Assembly (NCBI RefSeq): GCF_015351595.1
Contig: NZ_JADKPT010000002.1
Coordinates: forward strand, 124,001 to 188,000
Origin: Flavobacterium sp. LC2016-12
GTDB lineage: Bacteria; Bacteroidota; Bacteroidia; Flavobacteriales; Flavobacteriaceae
Reading direction: 5' to 3'
DNA length: 64,000 nucleotides
Position 1 is the stretch's first letter. Each line of letters opens with the position of its first letter. The notes under the pieces were generated by a model, which did not search any database, was not told where the DNA came from, and saw only the letters and a program-made list of their open reading frames with translations. Positions 16,065-24,728 of this stretch are shown one piece after another. A program made the translations under genes and the position numbers.

Positions 16065-17624
16065 ATGAGCAATCGTAATTATAATATCTACTTTCATACA
16101 CATACCGTTAGCGGAATCGTTATTAGTGTTGTGCTATTTGTAATTTTCTTTGCAGGATCTTTTTCTTTTTTTAGAGATGAAATCATCAATTGGGAAAGAA
16201 GTGAATCTACCGCTATCACTAAAGAAATTCAATTAGATTACAACGCAACTTTGCAAAAGCTTGATAAAGAATATGTATTGCACGGAAGAAATATTACCAT
16301 TTCTAAACCAAGTAATGAAAGAAGGGTTGCCATTTATATGGAAGGTACCAAAGATACTTTGGCTCCAGCCAAACAAAAAGAAGGTTCCTTTTTTTATCTT
16401 GATACTAAAAACTTCAAAACTTTTACCTACGAAGAATCATATTCGCTCGGTGAGTTTTTATACAGATTGCATTTCCTGGCGCAAGTTCCGTATCCTGTAG
16501 GTTATTATCTTTCGGGATTTGTAGCTTTATTTTTCTTATTTGCAATTGTTACCGGCGTTTTATTACACTGGAAAAAAATTGTTTCCAACTTTTATGTTTT
16601 CCGTCCAAAAGAAAAATTAAAAACATTGTGGACAGATGCTCACACCGCTTTAGGAATGATTGGATTACCTTTTCAATTTGTTTATGCTGTGACCGGAGCT
16701 TTTTTTATGATTAAACTTCTAATCGTGGCTCCCGCTGTAATGGCATTATATAAAGGAGATCAGGATAAATTATATAAAGAATTAGAATACAACGATCCTG
16801 ATTATAAATTTGAAAATAAAAAACTAGCCAATCCTTTTAACATTGATCAACTCGTTGCAAAAGCAAAAAGCAATTGGTCTGATTTTGAAATTACACGTGT
16901 TTTCATTCAAAATTACGGCGATGCTAACATGCATGTTTTAGTGGAAGGTGAAATACCAAACCACAAAAAATTTACCGGAATTGGAAAAGTAGTTTACCGA
17001 ATTGCCGATGGAAAAGAAATTGCAAAGAAAAATCCAGTAACTGATAACAATTATCTGGATGTTGTGAAAAATGTTTTGTACAAAATTCATTTTGGTGATT
17101 ATGGCGGTTATGCTCTAAAAATAGTCAGCTTCATTTTAGGAATTATTACTTGTTTTGTGATCATTTCAGGTGTTATGATTTGGTTAGTGGCAAGACAAAA
17201 AAACAATATGCCAGAAAAGAAAAGACGTTTCAATGCAGGTGTAGTTCGTGTTTATTTGGCTATCTGTTTGAGCATGTATCCAATCACCGCGCTTGCTTTT
17301 ATCGTTACCAAAATATTTTACCCATTAACTCAGAATAATCTTTATACTGTTTATTTTGTGGGATGGTTAATCCTGACATTCTTTTTTATACTTAAAAAGA
17401 ATGATGCCTTTACCAATAAATTTTGCCTGATTTCCGGCAGCATATTAGGTTTCTTAATCCCGATTACAAACGGAATCGTTTCAGGAAATTGGTTCTGGAC
17501 TTCTTTTATGGAAAACAAAATTCAGGTTTTCTTTATTGATGTTTTCTGGATTGTTCTGGCTTCAATATCGTTTTACGTGGCTTATCATTTAAAACCAAAA
17601 AAAGAAGTACTTATTGAAAAATAA
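16065..17624 (+). CDS. PepSY-associated membrane protein (PiuB-like)
   Basis: The 519-residue protein begins with the PepSY_TM signature (YFHTHTVSGIVISVVLFVIFFAGSFSFFRDEI has the His pair, first helix and FRDEI), followed by a periplasmic region, a helix with LHWKK, another soluble part with PepSY-like character, and four or more C-terminal helices. Members near siderophore receptors are thought to act as inner-membrane ferric-siderophore reductases, with membrane His residues as possible heme ligands (family knowledge, not proven here). The upstream DUF3649-like gene ends 2 bp before it. No TonB receptor gene lies beside it. Confidence 0.82.
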   Translation: MSNRNYNIYFHTHTVSGIVISVVLFVIFFAGSFSFFRDEIINWERSESTAITKEIQLDYNATLQKLDKEYVLHGRNITISKPSNERRVAIYMEGTKDTLAPAKQKEGSFFYLDTKNFKTFTYEESYSLGEFLYRLHFLAQVPYPVGYYLSGFVALFFLFAIVTGVLLHWKKIVSNFYVFRPKEKLKTLWTDAHTALGMIGLPFQFVYAVTGAFFMIKLLIVAPAVMALYKGDQDKLYKELEYNDPDYKFENKKLANPFNIDQLVAKAKSNWSDFEITRVFIQNYGDANMHVLVEGEIPNHKKFTGIGKVVYRIADGKEIAKKNPVTDNNYLDVVKNVLYKIHFGDYGGYALKIVSFILGIITCFVIISGVMIWLVARQKNNMPEKKRRFNAGVVRVYLAICLSMYPITALAFIVTKIFYPLTQNNLYTVYFVGWLILTFFFILKKNDAFTNKFCLISGSILGFLIPITNGIVSGNWFWTSFMENKIQVFFIDVFWIVLASISFYVAYHLKPKKEVLIEK

Positions 17625-17680
17625 GTAAAATAATTTGCCCTTAATTGATTTAGCGCATACTTTTACGCTTTTATTCAAAA

Positions 17681-18796
17681 ATGGGTTTCAAAAAACAAAT
17701 ACGTTTTCTACATAAATGGCTCGGATTAATTTCCGGGCTTATTGTTTTTATAATAAGTGTTACCGGTTGTATCTTTTGCTTTCATGATGAAATAAAAGAT
17801 ATTACAAGAAAAGAATGGCGATTTGTTGAACCTCAGAACAAATCTTTTTTGATGCCTTCTGTTTTACAGCAAAAGGCAAAAGAAATACTTCCTGAAAATA
17901 CAGCAAGTATGGTTTCGTATTACGGAATAAATCGGTCTGCGATTGTCTATACGTACTCTGATACTGAAAATTTGTACCTGTATTTCAATCCATATACAGG
18001 AAAATATTTAAAAACCGAAAATCCAAAAACTGACTTTTTTATTATTGTTGAATACATTCATTTGTATTTACTCCTGCCCGATTATATTGGAAAACATATT
18101 ATTGGTGGAGCAACCATCATCTTTATTTTATTATTAATCTCCGGAATTATTCAATGGTGGCCCAAACGAAAATATGATATCAAAAGAAGTTTCACCGTTA
18201 AATGGTCCGCAAAATGGCGTCGTGTAAACTACGACTGGCATAATACTTCTGGTTTTTACATTTCGCTTATTGCACTTATTCTTGCCATAACAGGTTTAAC
18301 CTTTACCTACGAATGGGTTGGTGATGGCATTTATAAAACATTCAATTTTGGCGGAGACAAAGCTGAAGAAACCAAATCACCAGTAATTGACACTACAAAA
18401 TTTAAAACAAATAGTATAACTGCAGTTGATCGTGCTTTTATTGAAACTGCAAAATTGCAACCAAAAGCCGAAATGTTTTTTGTTTTGCTTCCGCAGAAAA
18501 AAGGGGACATAATTAGTACTGGAGCTTATCCTCACACTTTAAGATACGACCACCAAAGCAATTACTATTTCCATCCGCTTGACGGAAAACTGCTTCAGAG
18601 TGATCCATATGATCAAAAAAGTTTAGGACTCCAGGTTGTCGAAATGAATTACGGAATCCATACAGGACAAATTCTGAATTTACCCGGAAAAATTATTGCT
18701 TTTATAGTAAGTTTAATTGCGGCAGCTCTTCCTGTATCCGGTTTTATAATCTGGTATGGAAGAAGAAAAAAAAGCTGCAAAAAATTAAAGGCATAA
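17681..18796 (+). CDS. PepSY-associated membrane protein, second copy
   Basis: This 371-residue paralogue has the standard shorter PepSY_TM layout: FLHKWLGLISGLIVFIISVTGCIFCFHDEI at the N-terminus (His plus first helix), two further central helices (IIFILLLISGIIQWWPKRKYD and the YDWHNTSGFYISLIALILAITG region with His), and a C-terminal helix ending in IIWYGRRKKSCKKLKA. PepSY_TM proteins of this size often accompany TonB receptors for iron chelates. It follows the larger PepSY gene after 56 bp, likely in the same operon, and ends at a terminator. Confidence 0.85.
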   Translation: MGFKKQIRFLHKWLGLISGLIVFIISVTGCIFCFHDEIKDITRKEWRFVEPQNKSFLMPSVLQQKAKEILPENTASMVSYYGINRSAIVYTYSDTENLYLYFNPYTGKYLKTENPKTDFFIIVEYIHLYLLLPDYIGKHIIGGATIIFILLLISGIIQWWPKRKYDIKRSFTVKWSAKWRRVNYDWHNTSGFYISLIALILAITGLTFTYEWVGDGIYKTFNFGGDKAEETKSPVIDTTKFKTNSITAVDRAFIETAKLQPKAEMFFVLLPQKKGDIISTGAYPHTLRYDHQSNYYFHPLDGKLLQSDPYDQKSLGLQVVEMNYGIHTGQILNLPGKIIAFIVSLIAAALPVSGFIIWYGRRKKSCKKLKA

Positions 18797-18821
18797 AAAA
18801 AACCGCTTATAAAAAGCGGTT
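18793..18821. terminator. Terminator between convergent genes
   Basis: AACCGCTT (18801-18808) pairs with AAGCGGTT (18814-18821). An A-run precedes it, giving a T-run on the minus strand, so it serves at least the gene at 18847-19194 and probably the PepSY operon too. Confidence 0.75.
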
Positions 18822-18846
18822 CTTTAAATGTATCTTAGAAATTACT

Positions 18847-19194
18847 TTAGTTTCTATCAGCTAAAGCATTTTTCTGTAAGTTTTTAACTGAGCTGACTTT
18901 GCTATTTTCATAAGCAACTTCGCTTAAAGTATTTTCATTAAAGAAAATCCATTTCCCAGTTTTCAATCCGTCTGTATATTCTCCCACGGCAATTTTATTA
19001 CCTTTATTATCATAAGATACCCAAACGCCATCCAGTTTACCGTCCTTAAAGAAACCTTCTTGTTGTACTTTACCATTTTCATGGTAATAAGTAGCTTTTA
19101 CTTTATTTCCAACAGCTTCTAATTCTGGTTTTACCTCTTGTGCAACTAAAATTCCAGAGAACATCATTGCAACTAAAATCACACATTTTTTCAT
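18847..19194 (-). CDS. Secreted YwqK-type (MORN-like) repeat protein
   Basis: An ATG exists at 19218, but the promoter element at 19234-19227 puts the transcript start near 19220. The ATG at 19194 (MKKCVILVAMMFSGILVAQ) gives a signal peptide, so 115 residues is preferred. The mature protein has short repeated strands: KATYYHENGKVQQEGFFKDG, KLDGVWVSYDNKGNKIAVGEY, TDGLKTGKWIFFNENTLSEV. This is the antitoxin-YwqK/MORN-like pattern, common in secreted Bacteroidota proteins of unknown role. The toxin-antitoxin label sometimes given to this repeat is not supported by the neighbours here. Confidence 0.82.
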   Translation of the reverse strand: MKKCVILVAMMFSGILVAQEVKPELEAVGNKVKATYYHENGKVQQEGFFKDGKLDGVWVSYDNKGNKIAVGEYTDGLKTGKWIFFNENTLSEVAYENSKVSSVKNLQKNALADRN

Positions 19195-19226
19195 ATCTTT
19201 AGGTATTAATGTTATCAAATCGTTAT

Positions 19227-19257
19227 CAAATATAGTTAATAGTTTACATTAAACAAA
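19227..19257 (-). promoter_or_regulatory. Promoter of the YwqK-repeat gene
   Basis: On the minus strand: TTTG (19257-19254), 19 bases, TATATTTG (19234-19227). Full consensus match. Confidence 0.8.
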
Positions 19258-19315
19258 CTTTTACTTAACAATTTGGTAACATTGAATAAAAACTTAACAT
19301 TGGAGATTTCCTAAA

Positions 19316-19347
19316 AACAAAAAAACCAACGCCGAAGCATTGGTTTT
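19316..19347 (-). terminator. Terminator after the thioredoxin-like gene
   Basis: AAAACCAACGC (19322-19332), loop CGAA, GCATTGGTTTT (19337-19347), one mismatch. An A-run on the plus strand gives the T-run for the minus-strand gene ending at 19404. Confidence 0.8.
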
Positions 19348-19403
19348 ACTGGGATTTTATAAAAATTATAAAATTACTATATCGTTATAATTTCATACAA
19401 AAA

Positions 19404-20402
19404 TTAGTTCAATAATGTGTCTAATTGTGTTTGAAGTTCTGGAGATGAAGGTCTTGCCGCATTAGCGTCCACAATGTTACCTTTTGGATCTATCAAAATA
19501 AATCTGGGAATTCCTGTTACATTATAACTGGTTACAAAAGCAGATTTCCATTCATTATCTGAGAAAAGCTGAATACCTCCAAGTTGCTTGTCCGTTACAA
19601 ATTTTTGCCATTTATCATGATCTTTTGGAGTATCAACAGAAACGCTTACAAATTCAATATTTTTCCCATGATATTTTTCTTCAACTTTTTGAAGAAAAGG
19701 AATCTCTGCTCTACAAGGTCCACACCATGTTGCCCAAAGATCAATGTAAACATATTTTCCTTTTAAATCTGAAAGTTTGGTTTTTCCTCCTTTATGGTTC
19801 TCATAATCAAAATCTGGTGATGGCGTATTGTTCATTTTTGCCATTTCCTGTGCTTGTTTGCGATATTCTGCAATTTCAGCTACCGCACGAACACCATTTT
19901 CAGTTTCAATTTTTACAAATTCAGGATCTAATTTTTTATTATTTAATCGAGCCAGATCAGCAGTCTTTTTTTCTTCAACCAATTTATTGAAAGAAGCATC
20001 ATCTAATGTTAAAACTGAGTCATTATATAATTTTTCATCGGCTAAAATACGTTGTGCCAAAATATTGTTTTCTAAACTTCCTTTACCGGTATACACAATG
20101 GACTCATCAAATTGCTTGGCATCCATTTTCAATTTGATATCATATCCGTTTTTCAAAAATAATTCCGTCGATTCAACTCCATCTGACAAACGGCTCCTTC
20201 CTCCATCAACAATCAAAGTATCTTTAAAAATGCCTTTTGCATTAACATTAATTGTTTTTACAATTTTTCCATTATTGATAATCTTAATAACATCACCATT
20301 TCTATTGGCAATATTGGCTTCAAAAGTGACATATTTTTTAGATTGTCCAACAACATTTAATGTACTGAAAAGGACAAGACCGGCAATAAAAAGTTTCTTC
20401 AT
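19404..20402 (-). CDS. Periplasmic TlpA-like thioredoxin with DUF4369-type N-terminal domain
   Basis: The 332-residue protein has a signal peptide (MKKLFIAGLVLFSTLNVVGQ), an N-terminal beta-rich region of the DUF4369 type (about 25-120: FEANIANRNGDVIKI ... IVYTGKGSLENN), a helical linker, and a C-terminal TlpA/ResA thioredoxin domain with the redox motif WATWCGPCRAEIPF and cis-Pro region TGIPRFILID. It would reduce or isomerise disulfides in the periplasm; such proteins are abundant in Bacteroidota and their partners mostly unknown. It has its own promoter (TAGATTTG at 20438-20431) and terminator, so it is monocistronic. Confidence 0.9.
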   Translation of the reverse strand: MKKLFIAGLVLFSTLNVVGQSKKYVTFEANIANRNGDVIKIINNGKIVKTINVNAKGIFKDTLIVDGGRSRLSDGVESTELFLKNGYDIKLKMDAKQFDESIVYTGKGSLENNILAQRILADEKLYNDSVLTLDDASFNKLVEEKKTADLARLNNKKLDPEFVKIETENGVRAVAEIAEYRKQAQEMAKMNNTPSPDFDYENHKGGKTKLSDLKGKYVYIDLWATWCGPCRAEIPFLQKVEEKYHGKNIEFVSVSVDTPKDHDKWQKFVTDKQLGGIQLFSDNEWKSAFVTSYNVTGIPRFILIDPKGNIVDANAARPSSPELQTQLDTLLN

Positions 20403-20430
20403 AGGTATTTAAAGTTTGTTTTTAGTATTC

Positions 20431-20438
20431 CAAATCTA
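20431..20438 (-). promoter_or_regulatory. Promoter -7 element of the thioredoxin-like gene
   Basis: TAGATTTG on the minus strand, 28 bases before the ATG at 20402; no -33 TTG at the usual distance. Confidence 0.55.
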
Positions 20439-20534
20439 AAGAAATTACTAGTCCTAATTTTAACAATTAACAAAATATTTCAAATTAATACACATCTAGT
20501 TGCACACTTTCTATATTAATTTGAATTTTGTGTT

Positions 20535-20542
20535 TACTTTTG
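20535..20542 (+). promoter_or_regulatory. aspS promoter -7 element
   Basis: TACTTTTG lies 18 bases before the ATG at 20561 and excludes the earlier in-frame start at 20528. Confidence 0.65.
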
Positions 20543-20560
20543 CAGTCTAAAATTTTGATC

Positions 20561-22312
20561 ATGTATAGAAGTCATAATTGTGGTGAGTTAAACGCCTCAA
20601 ATATTAATACGGAAGTTACACTAGCGGGTTGGGTTCAAAAATCACGCGATAAGGGATTTATGAATTGGGTTGATTTACGCGACCGTTACGGAATTACACA
20701 ACTTATTTTCGACGAAAGTCGTACTGATAAAACTGTTTTTGAACTAGCTAAAACACTAGGAAGAGAATTTGTAATTCAGGTAAAAGGAACTGTTATTGAG
20801 CGTGAAGCCAAAAACAAAAATATTCCGACTGGTGAAATCGAAATTTTAGTTTCTGAATTAAACATTTTAAATGCAGCTTTAACACCTCCATTTACAATTG
20901 AAGATGAAACAGATGGCGGAGAAGACATCAGAATGAAATACCGTTATTTAGATATCAGAAGAAATCCTGTGAAAAACAGTTTATTATTCCGTCATAAAGT
21001 AGCGATGGAAGTTCGTAAATATCTATCTGATTTAGATTTCTGCGAAGTTGAAACCCCTTATTTAATTAAATCTACTCCTGAAGGAGCAAGAGATTTCGTT
21101 GTACCAAGCCGTATGAACGAAGGACAATTTTATGCATTGCCACAATCTCCACAAACTTTCAAACAATTATTGATGGTAGGTGGAATGGATAAATATTTCC
21201 AAATTGTGAAATGTTTCCGTGATGAAGATTTACGTGCAGACCGTCAGCCTGAGTTTACACAAATCGATTGCGAAATGGCATTTGTGGATCAAGAAGATAT
21301 TTTGAATGTTTTTGAAGGATTGACAAGACATTTACTAAAAGAAATTAAAGGTATTGAAGTAGATAAATTTCCAAGAATTACCTACGAATATGCTATGAAA
21401 ACATACGGAAATGACAAACCGGACATTCGTTTTGGAATGGAGTTTGGTGAGTTAAACGAGTATGCACAACACAAAGATTTTCCGGTATTCAATGCTGCAG
21501 AATTGGTAGTAGGGATCGCTGTTCCGGGAGCAGGAAATTATACACGTAAAGAAATTGACGGTTTAATTGACTGGGTTAAGCGCCCACAAGTTGGAGCATC
21601 AGGAATGGTTTATGCAAAATGCAATGACGATGGAACTTTCAAATCATCTGTAGATAAATTTTATGATCAGGACGATTTAGGACAATGGGCAAAAATTACA
21701 GGTGCAAAACCTGGTGACATGATTTTTGTACTTTCCGGACCGGCAAACAAAACACGCGCACAACTTTCAGCACTTCGTATGGAATTGGCAACTCGTTTAG
21801 GATTACGTAATCCTGAAGAATTTGCTCCATTATGGGTTGTAGATTTCCCATTATTGGAACTTGATGAAGAAAGTGGACGCTACCATGCAATGCACCACCC
21901 GTTTACATCTCCAAAACCAGAAGACATGCAATTATTGGAAACTGAACCAGGAAAAGTTCGTGCCAATGCTTATGATATGGTTTTAAATGGAAATGAAATT
22001 GGAGGAGGATCAATTCGTATTCACGACAAAGCGACACAACAATTAATGTTCAAATATTTAGGATTTACGGAAGAAGAAGCAAAAGCACAATTCGGTTTCT
22101 TAATGGATGCTTTCCAATTTGGAGCACCACCACACGGAGGATTAGCATTTGGATTGGACAGACTTGTTGCTATTTTAGGAGGACAGGAAACTATTAGAGA
22201 TTTCATTGCTTTCCCAAAAAACAATTCAGGACGTGATGTAATGATTGATGCGCCTGCAACAATTGATGATGCTCAACTAAAAGAATTACATATTAAAGTT
22301 GATATTCAATAA
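20561..22312 (+). CDS. aspS: Aspartate--tRNA ligase
   Basis: The 583-residue product is a bacterial-type class II synthetase. The start [11 protein letters not shown] matches the family's N-terminus. Seen are the OB-fold anticodon-binding domain ([24 protein letters not shown]), motif 2 ([18 protein letters not shown]), the bacterial insertion/GAD domain (about 300-420) and motif 3 ([13 protein letters not shown]). It charges tRNA-Asp in the cytoplasm. Whether it also charges tRNA-Asn (non-discriminating) cannot be told from this window. It stands alone, with promoter at 20535 and terminator at 22336. Confidence 0.97.
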   Translation: MYRSHNCGELNASNINTEVTLAGWVQKSRDKGFMNWVDLRDRYGITQLIFDESRTDKTVFELAKTLGREFVIQVKGTVIEREAKNKNIPTGEIEILVSELNILNAALTPPFTIEDETDGGEDIRMKYRYLDIRRNPVKNSLLFRHKVAMEVRKYLSDLDFCEVETPYLIKSTPEGARDFVVPSRMNEGQFYALPQSPQTFKQLLMVGGMDKYFQIVKCFRDEDLRADRQPEFTQIDCEMAFVDQEDILNVFEGLTRHLLKEIKGIEVDKFPRITYEYAMKTYGNDKPDIRFGMEFGELNEYAQHKDFPVFNAAELVVGIAVPGAGNYTRKEIDGLIDWVKRPQVGASGMVYAKCNDDGTFKSSVDKFYDQDDLGQWAKITGAKPGDMIFVLSGPANKTRAQLSALRMELATRLGLRNPEEFAPLWVVDFPLLELDEESGRYHAMHHPFTSPKPEDMQLLETEPGKVRANAYDMVLNGNEIGGGSIRIHDKATQQLMFKYLGFTEEEAKAQFGFLMDAFQFGAPPHGGLAFGLDRLVAILGGQETIRDFIAFPKNNSGRDVMIDAPATIDDAQLKELHIKVDIQ

Positions 22313-22335
22313 AATTCTACAGAGTTTCAAAATAC

Positions 22336-22372
22336 AAAACTGCAATTATCTTTTTAGTTGCAGTTTTTTTTT
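22336..22372 (+). terminator. Terminator after aspS
   Basis: AAAACTGCAA (22336-22345) pairs with TTGCAGTTTT (22358-22367), followed by more T. Confidence 0.85.
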
Positions 22373-22620
22373 ATTTCTCTTTTGTGATTTTGACAAATTC
22401 TTAAAAACTATAACAAACAAGAGCCTTTGTAATAATTACTACTAAATAATTGAACAAATTAAGATAATTGTCAAAATGACCTTAAAGTCAGGTTAATTTT
22501 TCTTAGTTCGTTTACTAGAATTAATGATTCTCAAATAAAGCACAGCTGTATAGGATTTGATGCAATATAAATAGCGAAAAGACTGTGAATCAATAATTTT
22601 TACAAAAAATTAACACCTTA
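22373..22620. other. Gene-free stretch upstream of the cold-shock gene
   Basis: I see no credible ORF, RNA gene or repeat. The sequence is AT-rich. The cold-shock gene promoter lies at its downstream edge, so most of this stretch is untranscribed by that promoter or may hold an unrecognised small RNA. Confidence 0.4.
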
Positions 22621-22653
22621 TTGTCTTTTGTATGAATTTATATCTTACATTTG
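22621..22653 (+). promoter_or_regulatory. Cold-shock gene promoter
   Basis: TTG (22621-22623), 22 bases, TACATTTG (22646-22653), 29 bases before the ATG at 22683. The leader is therefore short, unlike the long thermosensing leader of E. coli cspA. Confidence 0.65.
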
Positions 22654-22682
22654 CTTCATTATAAATTATTATTACAATTACA

Positions 22683-22877
22683 ATGCGTACAGGTACAGTA
22701 AAATTTTTCAATGAATCTAAAGGTTATGGATTCATTACAGACGAAGAAACAGGAAAAGATATCTTCGTTCACGCTTCAGGAATTAACGCGGAAGAATTAC
22801 GCGAAGGTGACCGTGTAAGCTATGAAGAAGAAGAAGGAAGAAAAGGGAAAGTTGCTGCTAAAGTAGCAGTAATCTAA
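22683..22877 (+). CDS. Cold-shock domain protein (CspA family)
   Basis: This 64-residue single-domain protein has both RNA-binding motifs: RNP1 (KGYGFIT) and RNP2 (DIFVHAS), and starts with the usual GTVKFFNESKGYGFI. It binds single-stranded nucleic acid in the cytoplasm and acts as an RNA chaperone. The C-terminal half is unusually rich in Glu (YEEEEGRKGK). It is monocistronic with its own promoter and a strong terminator. Which of the genome's several csp genes this is cannot be told. Confidence 0.95.
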   Translation: MRTGTVKFFNESKGYGFITDEETGKDIFVHASGINAEELREGDRVSYEEEEGRKGKVAAKVAVI

Positions 22878-22922
22878 GAAAAATATAGCAATTTATTTTT
22901 TTTGCCTCTGAATGGTTTTAAG

Positions 22923-22952
22923 AACGTCCCGAAGTATCGGGACGTTTTTTTT
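22923..22952 (+). terminator. Strong terminator after the cold-shock gene
   Basis: AACGTCCCGA (22923-22932), loop AGTA, TCGGGACGTT (22937-22946), followed by T residues. A perfect 10-bp GC-containing stem. Confidence 0.92.
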
Positions 22953-23054
22953 GCTCAAATCTTAAAAAAATATTAAAATTTGAGATTGTTATTTATAATC
23001 AATAAAAATTAGACACAAACACCGTTTCTCAACATACTTAAATCATTTTTTATC

Positions 23055-23085
23055 TTGTGATTTACATAGTTGAAAGTTATCTTTG
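23055..23085 (+). promoter_or_regulatory. nuo operon promoter
   Basis: TTG (23055-23057), 20 bases, TATCTTTG (23078-23085). It sits inside the longer in-frame opening from 23070, so that upstream start is excluded and nuoA starts at 23118. Confidence 0.75.
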
Positions 23086-23117
23086 TGGCTTATTCTTTAA
23101 GTAAAAACCCTAAGTTT

Positions 23118-23483
23118 ATGCAATCTGATCAATACAGTTACATTCCTATTTTAATGCAGTTCATTTTAGCTGTTGGTTTTGTGGTAGGAACAATCATAAT
23201 TTCTGGAAAATTAGGACCAAAAAGAACCTCAGAAGTTAAAGACAAAAACTTTGAGTGCGGTATCGAATCTGTTGGTAATGCCCGTATTCCGTTTTCAGTA
23301 AAATACTTCCTGGTAGCTATTTTGTTCGTATTATTTGATGTAGAGGTAATTTTTCTTTACCCTTGGGCAGTAAACTTCAAGGAATTAGGAATGGAAGGAA
23401 TGCTAAAAATGATTGTTTTCATGGCACTTCTTTTAGTTGGTTTTTTCTATATCATCAAAAAGAAAGCTTTAGACTGGGAATAA
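23118..23483 (+). CDS. nuoA: NADH-quinone oxidoreductase subunit A
   Basis: The 121-residue membrane subunit starts at ATG 23118 (MQSDQYSYIPILMQF), not at the upstream TTG 23070, which overlaps the promoter. It has three helices and the family's conserved loop FECGIESVGNARIPFSVKYFLVAILFVLFDVEVIFLYPW region with Cys and Asp/Glu at the peripheral-arm junction. First gene of the 14-gene operon for complex I, in the inner membrane. The gap to nuoB (148 bp) is unusually long and filled with repeats. Confidence 0.94.
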   Translation: MQSDQYSYIPILMQFILAVGFVVGTIIISGKLGPKRTSEVKDKNFECGIESVGNARIPFSVKYFLVAILFVLFDVEVIFLYPWAVNFKELGMEGMLKMIVFMALLLVGFFYIIKKKALDWE

Positions 23484-23631
23484 GAAATTTTTAGATTTCA
23501 GATCTTAGATTTTAGATTGATTTAGAATTTTAGATTTGAAACACAGTTTCTCAAAATATAATATTGACTTTTAAAATATTGATTTCGATATACAAGATTT
23601 ATAAAATCAGAAATCTAAAATCTAAAATAAA
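23484..23631. repeat. Repeat-filled spacer between nuoA and nuoB
   Basis: Words of the type AATCTAAAATCTAAAAT occur here in both orientations: TTTAGATTTCAG...TTAGATTTTAGATTG near the start, AATCAGAAATCTAAAATC near the end, giving an imperfect hairpin. The same words fill the nuoD-nuoE spacer. No gene is seen. Confidence 0.65.
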
Positions 23632-24180
23632 ATGAGCGATTCAAATGTAAATATGGTTGCGCCGCCGGAAGGAGTTGTAGGAGAAGGTTTCTTCGCTACA
23701 AAACTAAATGACGTTGTAGGTTTAGCAAGAGCCAATTCATTATGGCCATTACCTTTTGCAACTTCATGCTGTGGTATCGAATTCATGGCTACAATGGCTT
23801 CACACTACGATTTAGCACGATTTGGTTCTGAGCGTGTGAGTTTCTCTCCTCGTCAGGCCGATATGTTAATGGTAATGGGAACTATTTCTAAAAAAATGGC
23901 GCCTATTTTAAGACAGGTTTACGAACAAATGTCTGAGCCTCGCTGGGTAATTGCAGTTGGAGCTTGTGCTTCATCAGGTGGAATCTTCGATACTTATTCT
24001 GTTTTACAAGGAATTGACAAAGTAATTCCGGTTGACGTTTACGTTCCAGGATGTCCTCCAAGACCAGAACAAATTGTTGATGGAGTAATGAAACTTCAGG
24101 AATTGGTAAGAAGCGAATCTGTTAGACGCAGAAGCTCTCCAGAATACCAAGAATTACTAGCTTCATATAATATTTCATAA
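23632..24180 (+). CDS. nuoB: NADH-quinone oxidoreductase subunit B
   Basis: The 182-residue subunit binds the N2 [4Fe-4S] cluster, the last electron donor to quinone. The cluster motif is visible: adjacent cysteines in ATSCCGIEFMA, then GACASSGG and GCPPRPEQ. It lies at the junction of the peripheral and membrane arms. It ends one base before nuoC. Confidence 0.97.
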   Translation: MSDSNVNMVAPPEGVVGEGFFATKLNDVVGLARANSLWPLPFATSCCGIEFMATMASHYDLARFGSERVSFSPRQADMLMVMGTISKKMAPILRQVYEQMSEPRWVIAVGACASSGGIFDTYSVLQGIDKVIPVDVYVPGCPPRPEQIVDGVMKLQELVRSESVRRRSSPEYQELLASYNIS

Positions 24181-24181
24181 G

Positions 24182-24703
24182 ATGGCCTTAGAAAATACCC
24201 TGATTCAAGACAAACTTACAGAAACATTTGATTCAAGTGTTTTTAACTTTCAACAAGAAAGAGATATTTTTTCAATAGAAACAACAGCAGATAAAATCAC
24301 TGCTTTAATTCTTTTTTTGAAAAACGATTCTGATTTACGTTTTCACTTTTTAACTGATTTATGTGGAATTCACTATCCGGACAACGAAACAGATCGTCAG
24401 TTCGCTATAGTATATCATTTGCACAACTGGTACGAGAACAAACGTATCAGAATCAAAGTATACCTTAATGGTGAAAAACCAGAGATAAAAACCATTTCAA
24501 ATATTTTCTTAAGTTCAAACTGGATGGAAAGAGAAACTTACGATTTCTTCGGAATTAACTTTATTGGACATCCGCAATTGAAACGTATTTTGAATATGGA
24601 CGAAATGATCTCTTTCCCAATGCGAAAAGAATTCCCAATGGAAGACAGCGGAAGAACGGATAAAGACGACAGATTCTTTGGAAGAACAACAACAAATTGC
24701 TAA
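24182..24703 (+). CDS. nuoC: NADH-quinone oxidoreductase subunit C
   Basis: This 173-residue 30-kDa-type subunit shows the signature ERETYDFFGINFIGHPQLKRIL and the preceding FLTDLCGIHYPD. It is separate from nuoD, unlike the nuoCD fusion of E. coli. It stabilises the quinone-binding part of the peripheral arm. nuoD follows after 25 bp. Confidence 0.94.
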   Translation: MALENTLIQDKLTETFDSSVFNFQQERDIFSIETTADKITALILFLKNDSDLRFHFLTDLCGIHYPDNETDRQFAIVYHLHNWYENKRIRIKVYLNGEKPEIKTISNIFLSSNWMERETYDFFGINFIGHPQLKRILNMDEMISFPMRKEFPMEDSGRTDKDDRFFGRTTTNC

Positions 24704-24728
24704 AAAATAAATAATTCAACATTATAAA

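Noticed and set aside
18847..19194. YwqK-repeat gene as antitoxin of a toxin-antitoxin system
   Set aside because: No toxin gene is adjacent, and the protein has a signal peptide; the repeat name alone is not evidence.
19584..20412. Plus-strand frames opposite the thioredoxin-like gene
   Set aside because: The minus-strand gene has a signal peptide, CxxC thioredoxin domain, promoter and terminator; the plus frames have none of these.
23070..23117. Longer NuoA starting at a TTG
   Set aside because: The extra part contains the nuo promoter (TATCTTTG at 23078-23085); ATG at 23118 gives the usual NuoA length.
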